From positions 114,797-178,796 of the forward strand of contig JBNGIQ010009279.1 of assembly GCA_049999765.1 (NCBI GenBank): a stretch of 64,000 nt of DNA, read 5' to 3'. The DNA is from Phaeoceros laevis (Eukaryota; Anthocerotophyta; Anthocerotopsida; Notothyladales). The position numbers and the translations under genes were made by a program. Of this stretch, positions 23,802-35,600 are shown piece by piece. Positions within the stretch are counted from its first letter, which is position 1; the number at the start of each line of letters is the position of its first letter. The notes under the pieces were generated by a model that saw only the letters and a list, made by a program, of their open reading frames with translations, did not search any database and was not told the origin of the DNA.

Positions 23802-26800
23802 TCAATGTGGCCAGACTTTTGATCCCCTAATGCCCCGCTTCCACTCCCCTAGACTTCGCATGTCGTCGCTATCTATCCAGTTGAATTCCAGCTGCAACAG
23901 AACCCCTACTGTGAGTACGAAAGCCAGGGGTGACAAAATTGCACAAGAGGTCATGTGAAGGGGATATTACCTCGCCAACAATCACAGTGTCACCCTCCTT
24001 CACGCCTTGTTCCCTGAGTGATTTGCTCACACCGCTGGCATTCAACACGTGTTGGAACCTTCTAACGGCTTCGAAGTACCTAAAATGCCAGGGGTTGTTA
24101 GTTTCCTATATGCTCATTGGGGAACAGGAGTACTCACGGTGGCCCAGAGAAAAGCAACGCACTCCCAATTGGTCATCTGAGTAAATCGTTTTAATCCAGC
24201 TCCATCGATTTCCCATGTCCGAGTGTGCTTGTCACACGACACTGTAAATTCTTCGATGGGTGCACTTCGTTGCCTTTTCACCATGTCACCAACAGAACGC
24301 AAATTTTGCTCTCCGGCTGCAAAGCATTCAAGGGGTCACATCATGTCCTAGCGAAGTGAAGTGACAACAGCAACTGAAACAGTCACGAACCTCCATCTGA
24401 TCCCTCATCTTGTGACTCAGTCTGTGCATTTTGTTTGGCAAGGTTGTATGCTGCTTTGGTAATCTCCTCTGTGCCTGATCGAGTAGCTGCGCTCATGCAG
24501 AATGGCTCAACTCCCTTGGACCTCATAAAGTCTTGAAAACTTTCCCATCGCTCTGCTGCCTCTGGTACATCCATTTTGTTGTATGCTACTAGAAAAGGCT
24601 TGTGTTCGAGCTCTGGGTTGAAGAGCTGCAGCTCTAGTCGCACTGCATCATACTCATACTGAGCCTGCGGACTCATACCATCTACGACATGAATCTGCGC
24701 ATTGTGCCAGGCAGGTAAAATATAAGACATAATCTGTAGCTGCATGTGGGTATTGGCAGGTTAAGAGGTAATCGTTCCGCAAAACATTGATATGACTCTA
24801 CCTTGGAGTCTTACATACGTCCTGTACATAATAGACATCAACAGGCAAGGGAGAAACTTACAAGAACACGGCACCGTTCTGTATGTCGTAAAAATTCGTG
24901 ACCAAGTCCGTAGCCTGTGTGTGCACCCTCAAGCAGTCCTGGAAGATCAGCTACCACCATGGATGCATCGAAACCGAGATCTACAACCCCCAAGTTCGGT
25001 AGTAGTGTTGTGAAGGGATAATTTGCAATCTCTGGTCGAGCTGCACTGATTGCACTCAGGAGTGTGCTTTTTCCAGCATTTGGTACTCCAATGATTCCCA
25101 CATCAGCGACCAACTTCAGTTCGAGTTGTAGCCACCTGATAGTATACAGTGAAAAGACATCTAACATTTAGAGTAAATTTTTGGACAGTTTAGGCCATAA
25201 AACACATGTGCAACGCTAAAGGTCAGCAAGGTGAACTAGGTATGTCAAAATGGTAGAGATCGAACATTTCTGCTCCTTCTTCACCATTTTCAGCTATCTG
25301 TGGTGTCTTGTTGCGGCCTGTTTTGAAAGCTGCATTTCCTCGTCCACCCCTGCCACCGGGCAGAAGCAAACCTCTTTGACCTGGCCTTATTAGCTCCAAA
25401 AGGACATTCCCGTCACCCTCAGCCTGTTTAACAGCTGTTCCTACAGGCACTTTCACCGTGCAATGATCTCCAGTTGCCCCAGACTTACCCTTGCCCTGTC
25501 CATGACTGCCTCTAGTTGCTCTAAAGTGAACTGACCTTCTAAACGGGAGAAGAGAGTTTATACCGGGATCTGCTTCTATGTAGACATCACCTCCATCACC
25601 CCCGTTGCCTCCAGAAGGCCCTCCAAAAGGAACAAACTTTTCCCTCCTAAATGCTACAACCCCATCACCCCCATCCCCAGCTTTGACGTAGATTTTAGCC
25701 CTATCAAAGCATCTCATGACAGCTGGGATGCTCCGTTTCTCATTCTCTTCCAGCTCAAAATCCTCATCCTGCTCCTCCTCCTCTACCCTTCTCTGCCTTC
25801 CTGCTCGCTTCTCCAGATGAAGGTTCTGCAGACCGGTAGTTGCTTCACGTAACATGGAGTGCCCATTTTCACCATTGCCAGAGGATGGTAGAGTCACCTC
25901 AGACAAAGAAGCATCATACAAGGGCCTGAGTGGGGTGCCGTGCCTTACTTCATTTTGGCTCTCAGTCTGGTGTTTATCAGATCGTTTTACAATCCCTTCC
26001 TTCTCATCCCAGTTGTACACCTCCAGAAACTTCGATGTAGGTGCTACAGTATCCCCTCTTTGCACTTCTTCACTATGCTCACGAGCCCCCAGATTATCAT
26101 CATCACTATCGTCCGGAGATGATGCCAGCCCTTGGGGTATAGGTGATAATGCGGGCTTCTTTTTCCCTGCGCTTCGTCCTTTTTCTACTGCAAGCTGTTT
26201 CTCCATAGTACTGACAAGATCCTTGAGTCTTGCCAGCTCCTTCTCCATCTCTGAAACATGGCTGTCTTCAGTTCTCTCCGGAATCTGATAATCCAGGTCT
26301 AGCAACAGTTCATGGCTAGCCAGCAGGAAAATGCTGCATTGAGTATGGAGGCACAGAACGAATAGGCTCACAGAACAAATGAAGAATTTCGCACCTGCGT
26401 TTCCGTGGTAGACGATGCAGTTCCATGTGAAGTACGTCGCTCCTTATCTAGCCGTTCCCTTTCCAACTCGGCAAGCTCCTGTTCCGCCTCCAATAGCAGA
26501 ACGGCTTCTTCTTCAGCAGTCATGGGAGGTAAATCTCCCTCCCAAACCTCTACAAGCTCCACATCCTCTTCCTGGTCTTTTAGACTCCTGTCCCACTCCT
26601 CGTCATCTATCTCCACCCACTCTTCCTCGTTAACGCCCTCTACCTTGGCACTTTGCTCACTGGCAGGTTCCTCGAATTTGAGCACGGAAGTACATTCTTC
26701 GCTCAGCGCGTCTGCATTTCGCGCATTTTCGGGCGTCTCCAGAGATTTCTCTGCTGCAGATGTTTTTCCACGACCTGAATTCCCTTTAAACAGACCCACC

Positions 26801-27222
26801 AAGGGCACATATCCTTCTTCTCTCGGCTCCAAGGCCGTGACAGTCTCTCCAGCAGGCCACAAGTTGGCGACGTCCGAGCTGCCGCCAGATTTCCTTTTGG
26901 ATGGCGACACAGTTCTGTTACGCTTCTCTAAAACAGCTTGCTTCCCTCCTGTCGAAGATCCAGAGGTCCTTTTCGAGCTGCAGATCACTGACAGATGGGA
27001 CAGTCGTCTCCGTAAGATGAACTGCCGATCCCCACCAGCCCAAAAACTCACAGCTGAATCCAGACCAGAAGAGGAACACAGAGTAGTGTCCAGTTTTAGT
27101 CCACCAGAAGAGGAACACAGAGTAGTGTCCAGTTTTAGTCCACCAGGTGGACGCGAGGTGGTAGCGTCACGCAGTCCAAAAGGGGCCGAGCCCTGAGCTG
27201 CGAACGGCAGCAACTTCGTCAT
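23802..27222 (-). CDS. OBGC: Chloroplast Obg GTPase (ObgC/CPSAR1 type)
   Basis: Seven exons on the minus strand: 27222-26395, 26284-25266, 25135-24862, 24694-24391, 24316-24163, 24079-23971 and 23891-23802, giving 925 residues (longer than the roughly 680 expected, owing to an extended N-terminus). It is a plastid ribosome-assembly or thylakoid-biogenesis GTPase. The N-terminus is a transit-like region with a duplicated 13-residue block. Acidic, Glu-rich linkers follow (about 180-460). The glycine-rich Obg fold ([20 protein letters not shown], about 470-610) comes next, then the G domain with G1 GVPNAGKST (632-640), G3 DLPGL and G4 NKMD. The C-terminal OCT-like domain holds [10 protein letters not shown] and [12 protein letters not shown]. 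The exon 2 donor (AT|GTTCGA) is weak but restores the exact conserved [15 protein letters not shown] join. The ATG at 27222 was chosen as first in frame. It is divergent from the ZNRD2-like gene. Confidence 0.93.
27067..27144 (-). repeat. Perfect 39-bp tandem duplication inside Obg exon 1
   Basis: The unit at 27067-27105 is repeated without visible change at 27106-27144. In the Obg frame it encodes [13 protein letters not shown] twice, so the duplication keeps frame and lengthens the transit-peptide region by 13 residues. Confidence 0.95.
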
Positions 27223-27265
27223 TGTAATTTCGCAATTCGGCACCAGCCCGTCTCAGACTGAGCCC
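27223..27265. promoter_or_regulatory. Head-to-head gap between Obg and ZNRD2-like genes
   Basis: Only 43 bp separate the two proposed start codons, so both genes must share overlapping 5' UTR and promoter DNA. Telo-box-like strings (GTTTAGG, AGGGTTTAG) lie just inside the plus-strand gene at about 27279 and 27309; such boxes are common near plant genes for translation and ribosome biogenesis. Confidence 0.5.
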
Positions 27266-28722
27266 ATGACGAAACGAAAGTTTAGGCCGCAGGTGGCACC
27301 CGGGGTTCAGGGTTTAGCGCCTTGGCCCGAGGGCACTCATCAGGGACCGAAGTTTAGGTTGCGGAAGGAGGAGCGCCCCGAAGATTCTCAGGTTGGCCTA
27401 TCAAGTTTTGCCTTTCCGAATTCTTGGCGGGGGCAGAGATATGGTCAAGATTCGCTAGCAAGAGCCATTTGACTAACAACGAAGATCTCGCGCTCCAGTT
27501 TCTGCAGACCGTAGTATCAACTGAGAACTTCACAAGTATGGTGCCAGAGCAGTCTCTTGTGGATATTGATCTCATAACTGAGGAAGATGAGGCTCTAACC
27601 GAGCGTCTCAACAAGTCGGCTGATTGTAGTGCGGCTCTGGCGGACAAGTTGCTGCAAGGATGGACACTCATGGGAGAACATTGTCCGCGGTGTATAACCC
27701 CTTTGATGCGCAACAAGTAGGTCACGCCATGGATTGCAGGAGTGATCGACGTTCGTTGATGCTTTGTAATTTTGATAATTGTCAGTCACAGAAAGCGTAA
27801 GCGTGCTCGTTTTGTGCTGTGTGGCAGGCAGAAGCAGCTATATTGCGTATCTTGCAAGCAATGGGTGCTGACAGAAGAAGAAGCAGCATCTAGAGCCTCC
27901 CGGCAACGAAATACTCATGAAGGAGAACGGGCTCAATTTGACAATCCACACATTGCTCGATCTCCTTCCAACACCACTGGTCCATCTCTTGAGGGTACAT
28001 CTCTTGAGGGTACAGGTAATGGGCAGGGTGAGGGTAGAAGTGCAGCAACGGGTAACGAGATATCGGACGAGAGACATGCGGCTTATTTCTGGAATAAGCA
28101 AAATGAGAACGGCAAGCAACAGGCTGCCGTCCGAGCAGATGCATTTCCTGCACCTGGGCAACCCGTCAGAAACCAGCCCAGATCATCTTTGATCCTTCCG
28201 AAGGTAGGATCCCACTGGGGCTGTTGTGAACGCGTGTGATGGGTGAGTTTGGGTTGTGAGTTTTAATGATGAAACTTCGTATGCTATCAGGTAGATCTGG
28301 CCATGAAGCCCGAAACTGTGCAAACGCTGACGATAACCACCCTCACTCAGAAGATGGAGGTGAGTATTCAAATGTGTTTGTCTACTTGCTTTTTTGCACT
28401 ACCATCTTAGAAAAAATTGAGAATAATGCGGATCTCTACCCTACGTGTGGCTGCAGGAGATTCGAGGTTTGATTGCTGTGACCCAAGATGTACAGGACCT
28501 GAGACAGGTACGTTTGGAGCTACTCTGTGAGGATCGAGAGAAAGCATTAACAGTACAACTCAATTATATGTCTAATAATTCTGTTTTTATACACCTATGC
28601 TGCTCGTACAGCTCTTCCAAGCGCTGTCGGATTGTGTGGAGACCATCAAGGTTGTCAAAAGCCTTGCTGGGGAGGAGACCTCGTTTGTAAAGCCCTGGGG
28701 TGCTTCGACCTGGAAGGAATAG
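27266..28722 (+). CDS. ZNRD2: ZNRD2 / Sjogren autoantigen-1-like zinc-ribbon protein
   Basis: The core exons are firm: up to 27716, then 27828-28203, 28291-28359, 28457-28507 and 28612-28722, all joining in frame. A zinc ribbon is split across the first intron: EHCPRCITPLMR, then KQLYCVSCKQWV (two C-x2-C pairs), preceded by ADKLLQGWTLMG, the family signature. The C-terminal part is helical and ends in FVKPWGASTWKE. The 5' end is uncertain. The long open frame from 27358 has no ATG, and a plausible solution is a nine-codon first exon 27266-27292 spliced over a 65-bp GT-AG intron to 27358, giving about 330 residues. A start at the internal Met at 27539 is the alternative. The family's role in plants is not well defined. 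A short SLEGT duplication is present in exon 2. Confidence 0.75.
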
Positions 28723-29649
28723 ACAGCTTTGCCAACCAGTCAGAGTGCCAGAACTGGCGTGGAAAAGGGCCGTACCCTCAGTAGCAAATCAAATAGCTTT
28801 ACCATTTCTTGCATCGGAGTGTTGCGCATTCGCGTCATTTGGGAGGACTGCTGCTTCGCTACTTGCCGTTAACTCGCGAAGGGACAAACAGCGGTTTCGT
28901 GCTCCGAAATGCTAAGAAGCAAAAGAGTTAGCGCAGTGACGTATGCAAAAATAGCGTGGCATAGACGGGCACAAGGCGCGCAAAGCGAATACACATACCT
29001 CAAAAGGATATGTACATTCGATGCGAGACACCTTGTGCAGGTTTGATTTACAAAAAATACGGCATTATGTCCACATAATTGTCTGCATGCCAGTTGGCAC
29101 AAACCAAACAACCAAACCTCAAACCTTCTTACATGAATATCAATCCGCCTGGACACTCCTTTTTAACTGAAGAGTGTCGAATATCCCAGCCATTAACTGG
29201 TAGTTTGTTTCAAATCAGATATGGTTGGGAGTTGGAAGGACAGACGAACGGTAAACTATGAGTACCCAGTTGTCGCAAATCTGCGAGTCACGCTGTGATC
29301 ACTTCATTGCCACCTGCAAACATAACAAACTTGCAAATAAGATGCGGCCGAGTTAAGCGGGAAGATAGACCGAAGCCGCACACAAATCAACTAGGCTGCA
29401 GACAGGGAAAAACAGTGGCAGCTCATCAGGTGTGACTACGAGTTGGACCTCCTGAGGAACTTACATAAGAATGAATTGAAAAATAAGGTCAATGCAAACG
29501 ACATTGTATTGTCTGTACTTAATGGTAGCCTCCACAACCCTTCATAAATCAGCACTCCAAATGCGCCCGCAGACAGCATGGTTGCTGATTCTGACATTAG
29601 AATCGACATATTTGACTTCTTTCACCATATGCACAGGCTGAAGCGACAA
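28723..29649. other. Convergent intergenic spacer
   Basis: The stretch lies between the stop codons of the ZNRD2-like gene (+) and UPL3 (-). No protein, RNA gene or clear repeat is seen; it should contain both 3' UTRs. Confidence 0.45.
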
Positions 29650-32600
29650 TCAGGAGAGATCGAATGATCCTTGCCCTTCCAAAATTGCATAGTGCAACCG
29701 CTCTCGCATCACCTCCTGGTACCAAAGTGACACCAAGAGACATCAATTGCTGAAATCAAACACCAAAGCAATCCTCCATTAAATTCTAAGCCGAATCAGG
29801 ACTAACCTTGGAGGAATACGGTGGCAGCTTCAAGTAATTTGCACAGGTCATGACACTTGGAAGATCGCCATCAGCAAGAGTGGTTCCTAGGCCTGATATG
29901 GACCCAGGTGGTGTTGAACCCAGAGCAGCAGCTGTGCTAACTCCTGTTGGATGCTGCACATAAAATTGTGTACAGTAACATCAGGCCCGGTCAACAACCC
30001 TGAAATCCTGATACATCACATGTCGGTGGCAGAAGCCGAACTCACCTTCCTGACGATAGTGAGCTTGGGGCTCAATGCAGAAAGACCACCTGGGGGAAGA
30101 CGTGGCGCACCAGTCACAAATCGCAAAAATGCTCTTTGCTCATCTGCGGTAAACTCTCCCATGATTTCCAACAGCTGCAAACATAAACAACATACAGCAC
30201 AAACTGTGATTTGGGAACGATCTCAGAAGTCCTGCAACACAATTACATGACCTAGAGAAACCTTTAGCTTTGAGAAGAGGACGTACATTCCGTATAGGAG
30301 GGCTTGATGCAGTGTACCCATGGTCAAATTTTAGAAGATCAGCAAGCATGTCAGGCTGCACAGGACAGCAGAACAGTTAACACTGCAATACAAGACAACC
30401 TTTATCAGTATTTGTAAATTTAATGTGTGAAGCGACTTACCATCCATTGCTCACGACGACCACAAAGCAGTGATTCAAGTTCATCTTCACTGAAGATTTG
30501 TAACGAAGAAAGCTGGAAAACCTGTGGCCGCACCAAGCCAGTTAAGACTACAAAACACCACAAAATAGAAGCACAAACGACATGAACCTGCTCATTAGCG
30601 GACCTGATTAAATCCAGCACGGAAAGACTCCATCTGAGCGGAAACACCAGTTCTCACAGTTGTTTCAACAACCAATGATACATAATCATCTAAGTTTTGC
30701 AAGTCCACCTGCAAAAGGAGTAAATTGAAAGGCACATTAAATCTGAACAGCCCCACAATGCCTGGCTGTGCTGGCCTGAACTTTCTACTAGTTATGCTGT
30801 CTCAGGTACAAACTCAGCACAAAAATATGCTTACCAAGATGTTGCTTCCGGATTCCTTCAAGGGGTAATCAGGATATCCAGGGAGAGTGAAGTCAAGACA
30901 CAAATCCTCAACCTTAACACCTCGGAAACGCAGCTGCGAAATAGCCTGCTTATGTTCACCAGGTAGGGATTCCAAGTGTTGTTTGCGCCGGACAAGAACT
31001 TGCATTTCTTGCAAAGTTTTTCCTAACTCGTAGTCAAAAGACCTGATATCGTATAAGTCAAGGTCCTGCACGAACAGCGGCAGAATACCAAAACATTATA
31101 TTATAGTTCCACCCCACAAGAAGAGAAATAACCAGCAGCATCTATATGTGTTACCTGGCCAAGCACAAGTTTGTAAAACGCCTGAGAAAAGGGCAAGTCC
31201 AGTAACCGCCCATCCTGAAGTGCCTTGGCCATGACACGACCAAGCAGGCGAAAGTGCTCAATCACCTTCAAATACTTACTGCTGCTTGTATCGGCACTTG
31301 ATGGCCATGGACGGGGAAAAAGACCCTGGGGTGCCTGTACATAGTCTCCTGCGCTACCGAAGCCATCTGCCACCTTGTTCTCTGTAACAGCTAAAAAGGA
31401 TTCTGCCACACTATCCCCTTCTACATCTTGCATCTCAATATCATTTTCAGAATTATCCCCAACCTTTGGTGCATCATTTCGCCACATTTCCAGCATAATC
31501 TTTTGTAGCTCATGACTCAACAATGTATAAAACTCTAAGGTTGGCCCAAGGCCAGTTCCAACTTCTCCAAAGTATTCGACTTCTAGAACAGCCTTGTTAC
31601 TTGAGTACAACTCCATAACCTTTGCAGCGGAGTCAAGTATGCGATTCCTTGACACCCGTACCTTCTGCCGCTGCAATCTCCCAACACGCAAATCCCGATC
31701 ATTTGCCACAGCTGGTCCATCTGCACTTTGCTGTTGCTGCAAACGCTGAAGCGCTCGTGAAAGCCCAAAGGCAGTCGCATGAAAATACTGTCTTCTTGTC
31801 TCAAAAGGAAACAAGAATGGGCAGGCCCTTGTTAGCTGATGACACCAGGAGGGTAACCCACCGCTACAGAGTGCCAATGCATCCTGCATTTGCCGGGCTA
31901 GTTTAGGCGTAAGCTTACTGCTCAAAAATTCCTCTCTTGGCACAAGGGGCCCTTGGACATTGACATCCCCAAAACTGCTGACTTTCCCTTCAGCAAAGGC
32001 ATCTGCAGCTTGTTGTGCCCTCAACCGTGGAGCAAGTCTATTCAACCCTTCAAAGACCCTAAGCAGCAACAGTATGTTGTAAGTCGAGTTGGACTTATCC
32101 AAGTCACAAGGTAGTTCCCCTTGCACAATACTATCCAAAAGAGATGCCTGCTGCCACGACCCTTCTGTTCCACTTGTGCCGGCACTGACCAGTTTGCTCT
32201 GCAGAGTGCTCTCAGGCTTTTGAGAGGCACTGCCAGACGATGAACTTGCTGCTTGGTCATTCATACTGGAATCAACCCTTTGATACGTTATAGTATACAC
32301 CTCATCCCACAATCTCCTGCCACTTCCCGGTGGATAATCAGCACCAGCATATCTCTCTTCGTCATCCTCATCGGCAACTGCTTGACGTTGAATTGCTTGG
32401 AAGATGGTTGACGTCCTGTTCAAAGGCTTCCCACCAAGTGAAAATACTAATTTTGGGGGCACATTAGCAGCAGCAATAGCTGCTAGTGACCTACGATCGC
32501 GTGAGACGGTTCTTCCCCCATTTCCATCTACAGATGTGACTCCTGCCATGGCAACAGCAGCAAAAGATAAAGAACCTCTTCTTCCCAGAGAAGGTCCAGT

Positions 32601-35600
32601 CCTCAACCCACCGGTTTCAGCTCCTGCTGCCACAAGACTTGACATACCTCCTGAGTTTACTCCAGAAATGCCTGATGCAAATCCAGAAGCCTGTAGTAGG
32701 GCTTCACCGCCAGTTACACTTGTGGAAGCCATGTGCCCTGTGTCAGTCCCATCTCCCAACTGCACATCATGCACCCGGTCTGCAATGCAGACAGGCGATG
32801 GCTCTTCACCGAACACCTAATTTGCCAGCAGAACAGTCGAGTTGTAAGGTTATTGAATCATTTTCGCCTATTGATTTCAACGCACTCAATATTATGTCGA
32901 TACAAGCTAGCCTCCAAACCTAATGAAACAACTGGAGCAGCTTATACCTCTTCATCTGCCTGATCATCATCAAGGTCTTCATCCTGGAAAAAAAAAACCA
33001 AGGTACATCACACAACATCCTTGCAACAAAGAACGTGAATCCACAAACATTGTCTTGAATTCTAAGTTTGATACCTCATCATGCTCTTCTTCATCATCTT
33101 CTTCTTCTGAGATTTCGTCCTCTTCCATAGCTACTGCCTCTTCAAGGTCGACGGGAGATGCATCAACTTCCTCATCCTGAGAATGCAGAACTACCCTGAT
33201 GAATTCCTGAAATGGACACACAGACCAAAAGCGTCCTATCAAGAAACAAAGACCAACTAACCTCACTGTCCATGGAAGCACCAGAAGCTCCTTCAGCTTG
33301 TTTCAACAAAGACGCCTCAGCAGCTTCTGCCCTTCTTCTTGCTGCCGCATTTCTTGTTTCAGGCCCCCGATGCTCTTCAAGACTTCGCGCCACTACAGAA
33401 TTCTTAGTGCCCACCTTCCCTTTGCCTTTAGCAGAAGTTGTGCTGCCTGCTGCTTCCAAATACCTCCTTGCTGCAGCTGTTGGTGTTGCCGATGCAGATG
33501 CAGCTACTGACACTGAAGCTGCAGATGCTGATGCTGCAGATGCTGAGGCAGAGGCAGAAGCAATGGCAGCAGCTGTCCGTGATCGTGTCGATGGGCGTCG
33601 CTCAGCTATGACAGGCGCTGCAGGGGTAGGTGAAGCAGCCGGCGCTGGATCAACAGGGCGTACTCCATCACCTCCTTCCAAAGTATTTGCTGCAGATGCC
33701 GATGCAGTCTCATGCCTCTTCACCCTTGGCCACAAAAAGTCCTCAACTGCCACTAGCGTTGCCAATGGCTCAATAAGTACAACATTTGTGGAGTAATCTC
33801 TAAGAACTTTTTCACCTGGTCCTCTACATAGTCGAAGCTTAAAAGGCTGGGTTAGCGCACTCAGTCCTGCTGCAATACTAGCACTACCACTGGTAGATCG
33901 TGGGGCATGACTTAGTACAACAGGGAAGCGCTCCAAAGAAGACAAGGCATTTTGTAGCTTCTGTACCAACATCGTTAGTGGCACCTCTGATTCCTTGCTT
34001 TCCATCGGCAAGGAAATTCCAATGAACTGCTTAAACCTCTTCAATGCTTGTTGCCTTAGCTTGGTTGCACTTGGATCTGCAACATTTTCCATTGTGAGGC
34101 TTCCACAGGAGAAGAACTGCAAGAGTGAGGACACCACCCCACTTCCTACAAACTCAAAAGTTGAAACGCCATCTCCACCACCAAGTTCTGAGAACACTTC
34201 TTGTAGGAGCCCTAGCAGGTGTTCATCATTTAAGGAAACAAGCTGTGACGCTTTTCCTTTGCCCTTGCCCTTGCCTTTAACCTCAAACACACTATCACTG
34301 CTTAACCTTTCGCATAGATCTTTCAACTTGAACAAGCTCTCTGTCATCCCAGCATCAACCAAACCAGAGTCTGCTGAGAAGTATAACTCCTTGAATCGCT
34401 TCGCACTTGCAATAGCTGTTGATCGCATGCCTGAACGTATGTTGCGAAAAGACGGTTCACTCCCACCAGCTACAGGAGGTGAGCCAACAGCAGCTGTGCT
34501 TGCTCCAGGTTCTTCTCCTGAAGGGTCGCTAGAAGGGACATTTCGGCGCTTTCCTGGTGCCCCACGGCGTGACCTTACTGCTGGTGCTTGGGAAGCACCA
34601 GAAATATCTGAACCTTTAGCAGAACCAGATGATTGTTGTGGTGATGCAGTAATTTCAGATGCAATTAACAGGTCGATTGCATGTACAACACCTTCCTTCA
34701 CAAACATCCTCTGGAAGACATCAGGAAGCTTCTGCATAAGCATCTCCGCTATTTGCAGAGCTGTGAGCAAAACTGAGGCATCCTTGGAAGCAAGGACCCC
34801 AGATAAGAAACTGCACAGATATAAGAAGACATGCGTTTGCATCTGGTAAGTAAACAATGTCTGCTTGAGACCCCATATTTCAAACAGGGAAGAACACCTG
34901 CGAGAAACCCCAACCTATTTCTGCCTTGCAATCAAAGCTGACGTGTACAGTACCTTGAAATATTTGATTCCTGAAGCAGAGTTTGCAACATCTCAGCAGT
35001 GCTAAAATGTAGAAGCTTATTGATTGCAGCAAGACACTTATGCCGCACTGGAGGATTTACACTAGAACCATAGACCTGGAAACAACAGCAATTGAGTTAA
35101 AGATTCCAGGAGAAAAGAGGTCCAACGACATCAATCAGCCTGGCTTGGTGCAATTTTACCTGAACAAGAACTGGAAAAAGATCTGCTCCAAATTGCACCA
35201 GGAGTTCAGGCTGGCATCGTAACAACTTTTCTCGAGCAGTTATCTCTGCCCCAGCCGATTGCCCTTCTTCGAGCTTACCAAATACCCCAGCAGTAGCATT
35301 CCTCTTTGAGGCAGCTTTGGAGACAGCTCCACAATTTGCAGGTGATGCGGTAGCCGTCCCGCTGATTCCCGGCATAGGCGGCAAAAGCTCGTTGACCAAT
35401 GTAACAATCTCGTAGAGCTGCCACACAAAATTCAAACAGCCCTGAGCTAAGTATAGAAAAATACAATGCACCAGGCCCTACCCAACAAGGGTAGGCTACT
35501 CTGACAAGAAGACCTTTGCATTCAAAATATATATGCTACACGACGTACAACAACCTTCAAACATAACACATCATAACACAAGGTCTCTTTCCAAGAATCA

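Noticed and set aside
26405-27196. 263-codon plus-strand frame opposite Obg exon 1
   Set aside because: Ser/Pro-rich shadow of the Glu/Leu-rich minus-strand coding sequence.
33212-34849. Long plus-strand frames opposite UPL3 exon 8
   Set aside because: Antisense shadows of a conserved exon with Ser/Ala-rich composition; no independent features.
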